From a virus, in the IMG/VR virus record IMGVR_UViG_3300045911_000356, positions 1-47,190 of that record: a DNA stretch of 47,190 nt; one strand, 5' to 3'. The notes below the pieces were generated by a model. It did no database searches, was not told where the DNA came from, and was given only the letters and a program-made list of their open reading frames with translations. Positions 24,147 to 32,693 of the stretch are shown piece after piece. The position numbers were made by a program, and so were the translations under genes. Position 1 is the stretch's first letter; each line of letters begins with the position of its first letter.

Positions 24147-25508
24147 TTATTTCAATTCAATTTTTAGATATGTGTTTGAGAATGTAAGGTCGGGGTCTAA
24201 TTTATGTTTTCTTAAAATAACAGACATTGATGATAATGTATTGTGTATTTCATCTATGCTAGAATCTTCTAAATCTATCCTTATAAATACAACGCCTTCA
24301 TTACCAACAACTTTTGTTTCTGAATCAAATATAGACTCTTTAATATCCTTAATTAAGTGCTTGTATTTTTTTAATAATTCTTCATCAATTCCAACTTTTC
24401 TAACAGTTGGTAATGAGTTCCAATTAACTCTTAGAGTAGCTTGACATAACTTTATTAGATAAGTCATATTTTGGCTTTCATCTCTAGTATGTTCTTTATT
24501 ATAACCAACAGAAACATTTGTGCATTCTGGTATTTGATCAATAAATGAAGCTGAATCAGTATATACACCAGTTGGATCTAATGATAATTTTAGACCACTT
24601 TTATTAAATTCTTTACACAATGCTGTTGCGAACTCATTTGAACAGCATTTTCTACCCATTTGTTGCGTGATAACAGAGTGTGTTTTTCTTCTATCAAAAG
24701 AGATACATCTTTTGATGTTTTTTAAGTATTCTACTTCATCATACACATATGATAATTGATGAGATCCTATTCCACCTCTTTCTTCCCCAATGAAGAAATA
24801 GTATAGTCCTGGTATATTATGAGCCATCATATACATCATAATAGTTACACCTGATTTATCATCAGCTCCTAATATAGTATTACCATCTGTTATGATATAT
24901 TCATTTCCTTCATGTATTACACTAAATAGATTAACTTCTGATTGATTTCTATCAGCCGTATCTAAGTGAGATGTGAACATTGTCTCAGGCTTATCACCTA
25001 TTATATAATAGTAGTTACCAACAACATCTTTTTTGAGGTTTTGTGGTAAGAATTTCAATACTTCATGTTCGTGTCCGTGCGGGTACGTCATTGTCACCAT
25101 TGACAGAAATGTTGATCTAACGTCTTTTGGGTTATATTTGAATTCACCCACTGTTATAGGTTTACCTCCAAATCTACTTTCTACTGTATCGCCTTTTACA
25201 CCAGTTAATTTATGTATTCTATTTACGAATTTAGCGATATCCGACCTCATTATTGTTCCTTTGAAGAAATATTCAGCGAACCTATCTATCCTCATTGGAC
25301 GAACCTTGTCATCAATTGTTACATCAAATGAACCAGGTGTTCTGGATAAATCTACTTTAGTTATTTTTAGACCATTATGATACTCAGCATCCGGTTCTGT
25401 CATCCATAGTAACTCGAAAGCCAAATATAGATTTTCACTTTCTAGTTTTTTTAATACACCTATAAGTGCTTTAGAGAATTCTATCTTTGGTAAACTGTTT
25501 TCTGACAT
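24147..25508 (-). CDS. M20/M28/M42-type zinc metallopeptidase
   Basis: A 453-residue protein whose C-terminal two thirds is a co-catalytic zinc aminopeptidase-like fold. Likely ligands and catalytic residues: H181 and D183 in TSHLDTADR, D216 in GADDKSG, E242/E243 in IGEERGG, D272 in SFDRR and H340 in GYNKEHTRDE. All five zinc-ligand positions are therefore present, which argues for activity. Relatives cleave N-terminal residues or small peptides. The first 130 residues are not part of the fold and are unrecognised. A phage peptidase next to head genes might finish degrading scaffold peptides or recycle host peptides; this is inference. A phage promoter motif lies 25 nt upstream. Confidence 0.8.
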   Translation of the reverse strand: MSENSLPKIEFSKALIGVLKKLESENLYLAFELLWMTEPDAEYHNGLKITKVDLSRTPGSFDVTIDDKVRPMRIDRFAEYFFKGTIMRSDIAKFVNRIHKLTGVKGDTVESRFGGKPITVGEFKYNPKDVRSTFLSMVTMTYPHGHEHEVLKFLPQNLKKDVVGNYYYIIGDKPETMFTSHLDTADRNQSEVNLFSVIHEGNEYIITDGNTILGADDKSGVTIMMYMMAHNIPGLYYFFIGEERGGIGSHQLSYVYDEVEYLKNIKRCISFDRRKTHSVITQQMGRKCCSNEFATALCKEFNKSGLKLSLDPTGVYTDSASFIDQIPECTNVSVGYNKEHTRDESQNMTYLIKLCQATLRVNWNSLPTVRKVGIDEELLKKYKHLIKDIKESIFDSETKVVGNEGVVFIRIDLEDSSIDEIHNTLSSMSVILRKHKLDPDLTFSNTYLKIELK

Positions 25509-25533
25509 TACTTATTATAATTTTATAGTAATA

Positions 25534-25543
25534 TATATATTAA
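25534..25543 (-). promoter_or_regulatory. phage promoter motif TTAATATATA (peptidase)
   Basis: Exact motif on the minus strand ending 25 nt before the peptidase ATG at 25508. Confidence 0.55.
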
Positions 25544-25545
25544 TA

Positions 25546-26238
25546 TTAAACATCAATTTCGTTGGCATTTATGTAGTCAACTTTTACTTGACCATTATTC
25601 ATCCCCGGCTCTTTTTTGACAAATTTTCTTTTACAGTAAACAACCGTTACTTTATTATCCTTTGGTGATTTACTATTTTTTTTGGCAATTGATGCTGCTT
25701 TTTTTATTACTTCGTTTGTTGGTAATTTATCATTTACTCTTATTACTATGTGACTACCAGGTACACCTTTTGCATGCATCCATATATCTTCTTTATTAGC
25801 TATATTGAATGTTAAATGGTCATTTGACAAAGCATCTTTACCTATATAGATTGTAAATCCGTCAATTTCCATTTTTTTAATATTAGGAAATTTATTTTTT
25901 TTAGACTCATTAAATAAACTAAAATTCATTATTTTACTTTCTTTTATGTTATCCAAACAAAAATCAGTGAATTTATCCCAGTCACCTTTTTCTATATTAC
26001 CAATTTTTAATGATATCAATTCTTCTTCACCTTTAAATATATAATAATTTGTTTCGTTTTCTTCGATTCTCTCCTCAACACAACTATAAGGTGGATTATT
26101 AAAATCTTCAATATCCATATCATCATATATTAATTTATTACAAATATATGCGTATATCCCAGTTAAGTTATTAAAGTATTTTATTATTATATTTTGATCG
26201 TCATTCCGATTTTCAATTAATAGATATTTGCCACTCAT
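25546..26238 (-). CDS. NFACT-R (RqcH/NEMF-type) domain protein, 230 aa
   Basis: The C-terminal half is a well conserved NFACT-R domain: the segment GFTIYIGKDALSNDHLTF (127-144), then EDIWMHAKGVPGSHIVIR (150-167), then KVTVVYCKRKFVKKEPG (196-212) follow the family pattern, including DxWxHxKGxPGSH. In RqcH and NEMF this part helps bind obstructed 50S subunits and tRNA and supports Ala tailing. The N-terminal NFACT-N domain and coiled coil are absent; residues 1-120 are unrelated and unrecognised. It may therefore capture or block the host rescue pathway rather than replace RqcH. The motif TTAATATATA lies exactly 4 nt before the ATG, and a terminator separates it from the capsid gene, so it is an independent late transcript. 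Confidence 0.86.
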   Translation of the reverse strand: MSGKYLLIENRNDDQNIIIKYFNNLTGIYAYICNKLIYDDMDIEDFNNPPYSCVEERIEENETNYYIFKGEEELISLKIGNIEKGDWDKFTDFCLDNIKESKIMNFSLFNESKKNKFPNIKKMEIDGFTIYIGKDALSNDHLTFNIANKEDIWMHAKGVPGSHIVIRVNDKLPTNEVIKKAASIAKKNSKSPKDNKVTVVYCKRKFVKKEPGMNNGQVKVDYINANEIDV

Positions 26239-26242
26239 AATG

Positions 26243-26252
26243 TATATATTAA
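26243..26252 (-). promoter_or_regulatory. phage promoter motif TTAATATATA, 4 nt before an ATG (NFACT-R gene)
   Basis: Minus strand reads TTAATATATACATTATG, so exactly 4 nt separate the motif from the start codon at 26238. Confidence 0.65.
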
Positions 26253-26273
26253 TTACAAATTATTTAAAAAAAG

Positions 26274-26299
26274 AAAAAAGACTCCGAAGAGTCTTTTTT
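26274..26299 (-). terminator. capsid-gene terminator with UUCG tetraloop
   Basis: On the minus strand the stem AAAAAAGACTC/GAGTCTTTTTT closes a TTCG loop, giving the very stable C(UUCG)G tetraloop. T4 is known to use such loops. It lies 19 nt after the gp23 stop. Confidence 0.93.
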
Positions 26300-26317
26300 C
26301 AATATATGGTAACTTAA

Positions 26318-28009
26318 TTAGTTAAGTAAACCTTTACTGTCATCAACTTTGATAGTCATGAACTGCTTTTGAGGGAACCAACCTACCTCAGCGATTGCAT
26401 AACGGCTTCTTAATAACATTCTTGGAGCGAATGTTGCTTCAGAAATAACAGTAATAGACTGAGCCATTAAGTAAGGTACGAAAATGATACCTGGTTGGTC
26501 AGGATTGTTCTTTCTACCAAGAACGATTCTGTTATCGTTATACTTCATATATGGATCAACGTAGATAGAGATATCTCCGATAGAACCTACTGGGTATAAT
26601 TGACCTTGAGCATTCATCTTAGATTTAACTGGGTTAATTGTATAACCTGCAATATCTTGAAGAGCCGCAGCAAGACCTCCGTTTGTGATTAGATACTGAG
26701 CAGGACCAATACGACCTTCAGTTGCTATGTAGTTCGAAGCATGAGCTATCTTAGTGATAAGTTTTCTTTGAACTGCATGTGTAGTTTCACCACCAACGTT
26801 AGTACCAGCGTAAGCTGTATCTAAGTCAAATATTGTCATATTTGGGATGTTATTTAAACCAGAATTAGAAAGAGGAGCTGATTCTCTGTTAAGATCACCC
26901 ATTTCAAAAATCTTAGCAACTATTTGCTTAGAGATTGTTTGAGATAATTCGTTAACAAGTATAGATTCCATTTTTTGAACTATATCCATACCTGTGTTAG
27001 CTTTAATGTCTTCGATTTCAGTCCTTCTTAATGCTGAACTTACTTCAATAGTACCAACTGCAATTGTTTTAGAAGAAATCTTAGGACCGATAACACCTGC
27101 GTAGCTATCATCATCTTTTTGACGATCCATTGGGTAGTTTCCAGCGAATCCTGTTGTGCTTGACATCCAGTTAGCTGAAAATCCTGGGATATGATCTTCA
27201 AGAGCTGATACTAATTCAACTGTTAAGTTACCAGAACCAGAAGTTACTGATGCTGTACCGATTGTTGTGATTTGATCAACCATTGATTGTGTTGGATTGA
27301 ATGTGTTTCTTGTTTGATCGAATGACCAAAGTGTGCTTGCTGTATTAACCGCGGTGTGAGCTGTGTTAAATTGTCTGTAAGCTCTGAACATTGGGTATCC
27401 GTCAATACGAGAGAAACCTAAGAACTCAACAATACCAGCTTTTGAACCAGTTGGCTCAGTAGCTGTATTTACAGTAGGACCGTAGATATTTGTAAACCAT
27501 CTACCAGTTAAACCACCTTGAGTTTGTTGACCAGCGTTTGCAGTTAAAGTAGCGTTAACTAAAGATCTTTCAGTTGCATTAGCAATATTTAATTTGAAAA
27601 CTTGTGGTCTTTCATCTTGAGCCCCTAAACGAGTATCATCGTATTGGAAGTCGATGTAAAGTAAATCGATTTTTGGACCCGGAGAAGGCTTAACAGCTAC
27701 TAAATCAAGACCAATTGTATGAGCTGCAATTTTCATAGCTACTGGTAAAAGGTTCTGACCAACATCACCTGAACCAACTAATGTTGAGTTATTACCTATT
27801 GTTTGACCAGCTAATAATGATGGTTGAGGAGCAACAACTGCACCCATACCTGCTAAGTTAGATGCGTTAACGTAAGCGTTTTCGTTGATAGAGTGATACT
27901 CAGCGTATTCAGACATCCAATCAATTTTCTCACTGTTAACACCCATGTTCTCAAGAACTGGAGACCATTTCTTGATTGCTTTTTGTTTGTCTATTCTAAT
28001 GTGTGACAT
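26318..28009 (-). CDS. gp23: major capsid protein, T4 gp23-like
   Basis: A 563-residue HK97-fold major capsid protein of the T4 type. Supporting blocks are KKWSPVLENMGV near the N-terminus (as in gp23 KWKPLLEG), IAVGTIEVSSALRRTEIEDI in the E-loop/spine region, a GDISIYVDPYMKYND strand at about 478-492 and the C-terminal RSRYAIAEVGWFP. In T4 the protease gp21 removes the first 65 residues after an L/I-x-E-type site; here candidate sites lie around residues 32-45 (SEYAE, SINEN). It follows the protease-scaffold gene in the conserved order portal, protease, capsid. A TTTATATATA box 32 nt upstream and a strong terminator suggest a separate, abundant late mRNA. Confidence 0.95.
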   Translation of the reverse strand: MSHIRIDKQKAIKKWSPVLENMGVNSEKIDWMSEYAEYHSINENAYVNASNLAGMGAVVAPQPSLLAGQTIGNNSTLVGSGDVGQNLLPVAMKIAAHTIGLDLVAVKPSPGPKIDLLYIDFQYDDTRLGAQDERPQVFKLNIANATERSLVNATLTANAGQQTQGGLTGRWFTNIYGPTVNTATEPTGSKAGIVEFLGFSRIDGYPMFRAYRQFNTAHTAVNTASTLWSFDQTRNTFNPTQSMVDQITTIGTASVTSGSGNLTVELVSALEDHIPGFSANWMSSTTGFAGNYPMDRQKDDDSYAGVIGPKISSKTIAVGTIEVSSALRRTEIEDIKANTGMDIVQKMESILVNELSQTISKQIVAKIFEMGDLNRESAPLSNSGLNNIPNMTIFDLDTAYAGTNVGGETTHAVQRKLITKIAHASNYIATEGRIGPAQYLITNGGLAAALQDIAGYTINPVKSKMNAQGQLYPVGSIGDISIYVDPYMKYNDNRIVLGRKNNPDQPGIIFVPYLMAQSITVISEATFAPRMLLRSRYAIAEVGWFPQKQFMTIKVDDSKGLLN

Positions 28010-28041
28010 AGTTTTTTATTATTTTTTTTTTCTTTATAATC

Positions 28042-28051
28042 TATATATAAA
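28042..28051 (-). promoter_or_regulatory. variant phage promoter motif TTTATATATA (gp23)
   Basis: One mismatch to TTAATATATA, the same variant as upstream of gp25, ending 32 nt before the capsid ATG. Confidence 0.45.
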
Positions 28052-28092
28052 TCCTAATTTTCTTTATTTTTTCAAGGTGGATTTTTTATAGA

Positions 28093-30171
28093 TTAGATGT
28101 TTTTGAATCTTTCCATTATAGCTTGGACTTCTTTATCAGAAAGTTTATCTTCTTGTATTAAACTTTCATGTGACACAAGCTTCTTAGTAACAGATTCATT
28201 TTTTTTGAGATTTCTAGTTAACCAGAAATGCTCAATTTGATTTTCAGTTTTTAATACATCTTCTGGGTATAATCTAGCTTGTGATAAGATAGACTTTTTA
28301 GAAGATTCATTTAACTGATTCCAGATTGGCTTAATGTTTTCAGGCATCAATCTGATTATTCTTTCTTCAAGAGATTCATTCTTAGATGAAAGTGCTTCAG
28401 CGATCAAAGAAAGTACATCTTTCTGTGTGAAATAACTTCTTTCGTTTATGTGAAGTTTAACAGTTTCTTGTTCTTCTTCTGATAGTGCATAAAAGCTATC
28501 AACTTGTGACTTGTTCAAGAATTTTAAGAAATTCAAGTCAGTTGATTCAGAAACTTTACGTTTTTTAGCTTCTTCAATTAATTTATCAATAGATTTAGAT
28601 AATTCTGTATCTGATTTGCCTTCGTATGTTGATTCTTCTTCATCTTTATTATCTTCCTCTTCTTCTTTATTATAAACCTTTTCTGAGTTAACTTTAGAAA
28701 CACCATTTAATTCACAAGGTTCACATACTTCTTTTTCCTCTTCTTCCTCTTCTATATTTTCAAAACCAGCGTCTTGCAATGAAGGGAAAGATTCTTCAAC
28801 AGATTCAAATAATTTACCACTGTTTAATTTCTCAACGATCATTCCTTGATAAGAAATAGATTTGTCAAGATTTTCAGCGATATATTCAGAATATGCAATG
28901 TTGTCATCTAAATGTTCGGCAATGTACTCAGAGTAAGCAATGTTACCTTCGATATGTTCTGCTAAATATTCAGAATATGCAATTGAGTTATCAACATGTT
29001 CAGCAATATATTCAGAATAGGAAATATTCTTGTCAAGATTTTCAGCTATATACTCAGAGTAAGCAATATTCTTATCTAAATTCTCAGCTAAATACTCAGA
29101 GTAAGCGATGTTCTTATCAAGATTTTCAGCAATATATTCAGAATAAGAAATATTCTTGTCAAGATTTTCAGCAATATATTCAGAATAAGAAATATTCTTA
29201 TCTAAATTCTCAGCTAAATACTCAGAATATTCAATGTTTTTGTCAAGATTCTCAGCAAGATATTCAGAGTAGTTAATTGCTTTCTCTAGATTCTCAGCTA
29301 AGTAGTCATTGTGCTTAATAAGCTTTTCAGCTGTTTCTTTTAGAGATTTATTTTCATTAACAACAACCTGTACTTTTTCAGCCAAGTAATCAAGATATTT
29401 AATCACTTGTGAGTTAGTTTTGTTTAATTCTTCATAGTATTCAATTAACTGCTCAAGTTTTTTAGGGTTCATATTACCCTTAGTGATGGCACTTTTAACT
29501 TCTTTTTTAGTAGAAGCTATTTCATTAACTAAGTACTGAGAGTATTCAGTTAATTGTTTTTTTGTAACATAATCGTTCTTATTCATGTTAAATATCTCAT
29601 TTATTTTGGACTCATCGGACATTTCATATATCCTAAAGTTAGATTTTGGGTTTGTGTAACCTAGAGACTCATTAAGAACTTTAACACTCATTTTAGCAGA
29701 TGAGAAACCCGGATCCGCAACAATGTCATAAGTGAATAGCTTCTTTAATGAAACAGATCCATCAGATTCGGTAATACCTGCTGCTCTGGAAGAAACAAAA
29801 ATAGGACACCCGTCATCGACAAGAGCCTTAGCTTCTTTACCCCAGTAAGTATTAAGTAATTTGATTTCACCTTCTACTTTGTTTGATTCTTTTACATAAG
29901 AAGCTTTGGTAATAATGTGAGATGCTCTTGAAAGAGAAGTGTCAAATACATCGGGGTGATCAAACTCCCCATATACAACACCTAAGCTTTTAATTCTTTC
30001 ATTAAGTTCATCAAGAGCAGGAAGGAATTTATCAGCGGTATATATTCTTTCGTTACGGTTTTTAACTCCGAACTCGGTAAAAGTACCGCCTAAAACATAA
30101 TCCTTCTTACCAGCACTGTTCTCTCTTATAAGAGAGCTAGTTGAATTTTCTACAATTAAAACTGGTTTCAT
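28093..30171 (-). CDS. gp21: prohead protease fused to scaffold-like coiled coil (gp21-gp22-like)
   Basis: A 692-residue protein in the position of T4 genes 21 and 22. Residues 1-175 are a gp21-type serine protease: likely catalytic His72 in VYGEFDHPD and Ser127/128 in FVSSRAAG, with the substrate-site segment GGTFTEFGVKNRNERIY near 28-44. T4 gp21 is about 210 residues and scaffold gp22 is a separate gene; here about 500 further residues follow. Residues 291-447 are a 14-residue repeat (YSEYIAENLDKNIS-type, two heptads, coiled coil), each with LAE, IAE or IVE, which fits the T4 protease site L/I-x-E. Then comes an acidic stretch (450-520) and a helical C-terminus. It would drive core assembly and later destroy itself. 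Confidence 0.9.
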   Translation of the reverse strand: MKPVLIVENSTSSLIRENSAGKKDYVLGGTFTEFGVKNRNERIYTADKFLPALDELNERIKSLGVVYGEFDHPDVFDTSLSRASHIITKASYVKESNKVEGEIKLLNTYWGKEAKALVDDGCPIFVSSRAAGITESDGSVSLKKLFTYDIVADPGFSSAKMSVKVLNESLGYTNPKSNFRIYEMSDESKINEIFNMNKNDYVTKKQLTEYSQYLVNEIASTKKEVKSAITKGNMNPKKLEQLIEYYEELNKTNSQVIKYLDYLAEKVQVVVNENKSLKETAEKLIKHNDYLAENLEKAINYSEYLAENLDKNIEYSEYLAENLDKNISYSEYIAENLDKNISYSEYIAENLDKNIAYSEYLAENLDKNIAYSEYIAENLDKNISYSEYIAEHVDNSIAYSEYLAEHIEGNIAYSEYIAEHLDDNIAYSEYIAENLDKSISYQGMIVEKLNSGKLFESVEESFPSLQDAGFENIEEEEEEKEVCEPCELNGVSKVNSEKVYNKEEEEDNKDEEESTYEGKSDTELSKSIDKLIEEAKKRKVSESTDLNFLKFLNKSQVDSFYALSEEEQETVKLHINERSYFTQKDVLSLIAEALSSKNESLEERIIRLMPENIKPIWNQLNESSKKSILSQARLYPEDVLKTENQIEHFWLTRNLKKNESVTKKLVSHESLIQEDKLSDKEVQAIMERFKNI
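28831..29301 (-). repeat. 42-bp in-frame repeat encoding 14-residue cleavage-site units
   Basis: Twelve units with LAE/IAE/IVE at residues 291, 305, 319, 333, 347, 361, 375, 389, 403, 417, 431 and 445 (first residue), exact period 14. A further LAE at 263 keeps phase (28 before 291). DNA copies differ at silent sites, so the repeat is old or held by selection. The ORF on the opposite strand is a shadow. Confidence 0.9.
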
Positions 30172-30201
30172 TTAAAATATTTATTTTTTGTCGTTGTATC
30201 A

Positions 30202-30211
30202 TATATATTAT
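30202..30211 (-). promoter_or_regulatory. variant phage promoter motif ATAATATATA (gp21)
   Basis: One mismatch to the consensus, 30 nt before the gp21 ATG at 30171. Confidence 0.35.
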
Positions 30212-30215
30212 CAAT

Positions 30216-30248
30216 AAAAAATCTACTATTTTCAAAGGTGGATTTTTT
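30216..30248. terminator. probable terminator between portal and protease genes
   Basis: A 12-bp stem with two G.T pairs (AAAAAATCTACT / GGTGGATTTTTT) and a 9-nt loop, T-rich on both sides. It sits where the portal transcript would end before gp21; a similar GGTGGATTTTTTAT element recurs at 28076-28090 after gp21. Confidence 0.45.
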
Positions 30249-30313
30249 ATTGTCTATCTTTAGAGGAAAAAAACAATATTTAATAAATATTAGAAAATAT
30301 CACGGTTTTTTTA

Positions 30314-30712
30314 ATGATTCTTACAAGAGAAATAAACATTAAGATAAATGAATCCAACTATTCTTATTATGAGGATTTGGGATATGATGTTGCTATAGGT
30401 GAAATAATTACAATACCTATTGAACTAATATCAAGAGGATCTCATTATAAGATTAAGTGTAAGTGTGATGGGTGTGGTGTTGAAAAGGATGTCATATTTA
30501 AGAATTATGTTAAATATGATAATAAGTGGGGTGAATATTTTTGTAGAAAATGTTCAGAGAAGAAAAGAAAAGAAACACTTAGAAAAAATTTTGGTGTTGA
30601 TTATCCTATACAGAATAAGATAGTTCTTGACAAAATGAAGACTACTCTTATGGAGAAGTATGGTGTTGATAACATTTCTAAGAGAGATAAGAAAAGTGAA
30701 AAATCTGTTTAA
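30314..30712 (+). CDS. truncated homing-endonuclease-like protein (zinc-ribbon N-domain only), 132 aa
   Basis: The sequence YSYYEDLGYDVAIGEIITI (17-35), then CKCDGCGVEKDVIFKN and CRKCSEKKRKETLRKN (two CxxC pairs, a zinc ribbon), then FGVDYPIQNK and KYGVDNISK units, is the DNA-binding front of a phage homing-endonuclease family. The nuclease domain is missing: the frame stops at 30712, and 5 nt later another frame reads NYQLYVKSD, like the linker that normally precedes the nuclease. It is probably a dead or truncated endonuclease. It lies on the plus strand between minus-strand head genes, a typical insertion point for selfish elements. Confidence 0.6.
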   Translation: MILTREINIKINESNYSYYEDLGYDVAIGEIITIPIELISRGSHYKIKCKCDGCGVEKDVIFKNYVKYDNKWGEYFCRKCSEKKRKETLRKNFGVDYPIQNKIVLDKMKTTLMEKYGVDNISKRDKKSEKSV

Positions 30713-30717
30713 TTATA

Positions 30718-30774
30718 AATTATCAACTTTATGTTAAATCTGATGAGGTTTTCCATCATATTATCCTCTTATAA
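30718..30774 (+). pseudogene. out-of-frame remnant of the homing endonuclease
   Basis: An 18-codon stretch, NYQLYVKSDEVFHHIILL, follows the truncated gene in another frame. The remaining gap to the portal stop at 30932 shows no coding sequence and no clear hairpin that I can support. Confidence 0.3.
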
Positions 30775-30931
30775 ATTATATATAATAAGAAAATTCAATT
30801 TGATATTTAATATATTCGATAAGGTTGACATTTTTTCAATTTTTCATTAACTTACCAATACAGAAAAAATATTATGGGAAATTTTACTTATTAAAATTAT
30901 CTATACGATTCTGTAAAAATCATTTTATTTA

Positions 30932-32641
30932 TTAGAATTCGAATTCACCGCTGGATTCTCCAGATTCTCCACCGGCTTCTTCGCTTCCACTTTCGGTTGT
31001 TTCTTGTGATACTCCTGTTTCTCCGCCAGATTCAGGTGTTGCTTGTGATCCGGTCGTTTCGATGCCTTCGGATCCAATTTCACTACCCTCAGATCCACTT
31101 TCTGTTGTTGATCCAGATGATGATGAATCTTTTAGCCAGTACTTTTTATTTTCCTCTTTTTCTTCTGGTGTTAATTTAAATATGTGATCCATAATATAGT
31201 CAATATGGAAGTAAGGTTTTTCACCATTCATTATACCAAGCATTGTATTTACAATGTCAGCTTTCTTTTGAATGTTTCCTAATTTTTTCCATTCTTCAAA
31301 CACTTGGTTTGAGTTGAAGTTAATATCTATTTGATTCAAGAATGATTCATCATTCTTTAACTCTGGGAACTCTATTAGAATTTGCAGTTTAATTGGTTTA
31401 ACAATTAATTCCTTGAAGTTTGCTCTTAATCTATTGATGAAGTTAGAGAACTTAATCTCATCTCTTGTCATCTCAGCAGCATCTGTGAATAGATTACCGC
31501 CACCATTTTCTTTTTCAAATCTTTGAAATGGTATCTTTGATGCTCTTTTTAATGCATTGTAGAACCAAGTTAACATGTCTGACTCATTCAGGTTGTGTCC
31601 TTCTGGTGACACTAAATCCATTTGTGGTGTACCAGCGTCTCCCTCAGGAAACCATATTTGTTTATTATATGGTAAGTGCTTAGATCCATTTATAGTTAAT
31701 GTACCTAAAGTATCATCCCATTCAACCTCTTCTGAATAGTCATGTATTAATTGACCAATTTGTTCTTCGGCTCTTTGTCTTGACATACCTTTAATAGGTA
31801 TTGTGAATTTTTGATAAACTGTGGCGTTAATAATATTGAACATTATTCTTGTTTGCTCAAGAATCTTTAATTGATTATAAGGCTTTATTAACCCTTCAAC
31901 ATAAGAAGTTTCTGAATAGTCATTTTGCGTAGCATATGATATATAAACTATTTGCGAGTCTAAGAATATTCTCCTTAATTGAGGATCTTCTGGATATTGA
32001 ATCCATAAATGTCCTATACTTGGTTCATATGCTGGAACTAGTGTTTCTGGTCTTAATCTATTAAATCCAATGATGTTTTTCTTTTTATCATCATATATGA
32101 TTTCCATTGCAATAAATCCATCAATTAGGAAATCTTTCATCATGTTCCATGCTGTTATATTGTCTGAGAATCCAAATTTATTATAGATTTTCTCGAAATA
32201 TTCTTGATACTTATCTTTTATTTCTTGTGAATAATCATTTGATAATGGTTTAGGTGAACAAAAATCTTTATCGTTATATACGATAGTCTCATCTGCTATT
32301 GTACTAATAAAGTCTCTAATTTCATCCTTTATCGAATATTCTCTTAATATTCTTCTTTTATCAGCATAAGATTTGTCTAAATATGGAATAGATTTTCTAT
32401 TTAATACAGAAGCTACGGCCCTTTGTGAGAAAAAATCGTACATGCTATTTCCTCTAGCAGCTAATGGATCTTCATTTATTCCAATACCTACTTGGTTTCT
32501 GACGATCATATCGTCATAGTTCATTCCATAGTTTGAAAGATTTCTTAATATTCTACTAAATAACCCTTTATTTTCAATAGCTGTATTGATGTATATTCCG
32601 CCTGTGTTTCTTGAGTTAAATGGATTATATGATTGAGCCAT
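30932..32641 (-). CDS. gp20: portal protein, T4 gp20-like
   Basis: A 569-residue portal. Family blocks include the NLNESDMLTWFYNALKRASK segment and the following IPFQRF (about 355-380), then AAEMTRDEIKFSNFINRLRA (about 395-414), the equivalents of the T4 gp20 stem/wing motifs YFRRKLYKALNVP and ITRDELKFTKFVQRLR. It forms the dodecameric ring through which DNA is packaged. The last 60 residues are a Ser/Gly/Glu-rich tail that T4 gp20 lacks in this form. It lies upstream of the protease gene, with an inserted homing-endonuclease fragment between the two, and a TTAATATATA motif lies 22 nt before the ATG. Confidence 0.93.
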   Translation of the reverse strand: MAQSYNPFNSRNTGGIYINTAIENKGLFSRILRNLSNYGMNYDDMIVRNQVGIGINEDPLAARGNSMYDFFSQRAVASVLNRKSIPYLDKSYADKRRILREYSIKDEIRDFISTIADETIVYNDKDFCSPKPLSNDYSQEIKDKYQEYFEKIYNKFGFSDNITAWNMMKDFLIDGFIAMEIIYDDKKKNIIGFNRLRPETLVPAYEPSIGHLWIQYPEDPQLRRIFLDSQIVYISYATQNDYSETSYVEGLIKPYNQLKILEQTRIMFNIINATVYQKFTIPIKGMSRQRAEEQIGQLIHDYSEEVEWDDTLGTLTINGSKHLPYNKQIWFPEGDAGTPQMDLVSPEGHNLNESDMLTWFYNALKRASKIPFQRFEKENGGGNLFTDAAEMTRDEIKFSNFINRLRANFKELIVKPIKLQILIEFPELKNDESFLNQIDINFNSNQVFEEWKKLGNIQKKADIVNTMLGIMNGEKPYFHIDYIMDHIFKLTPEEKEENKKYWLKDSSSSGSTTESGSEGSEIGSEGIETTGSQATPESGGETGVSQETTESGSEEAGGESGESSGEFEF

Positions 32642-32663
32642 TTAAAAATTTAAAAATTTAATT

Positions 32664-32673
32664 TATATATTAA
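32664..32673 (-). promoter_or_regulatory. phage promoter motif TTAATATATA (gp20)
   Basis: Exact motif on the minus strand, 22 nt before the portal ATG. Confidence 0.6.
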
Positions 32674-32693
32674 AAAATCGCGGCTCTCTCTGG

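Noticed and set aside
28893-29276. Plus-strand ORF over the protease-scaffold repeat
   Set aside because: It has the same 42-bp periodicity, Gln/Tyr/Ser/Cys-rich, and lies wholly inside a confidently assigned gene.
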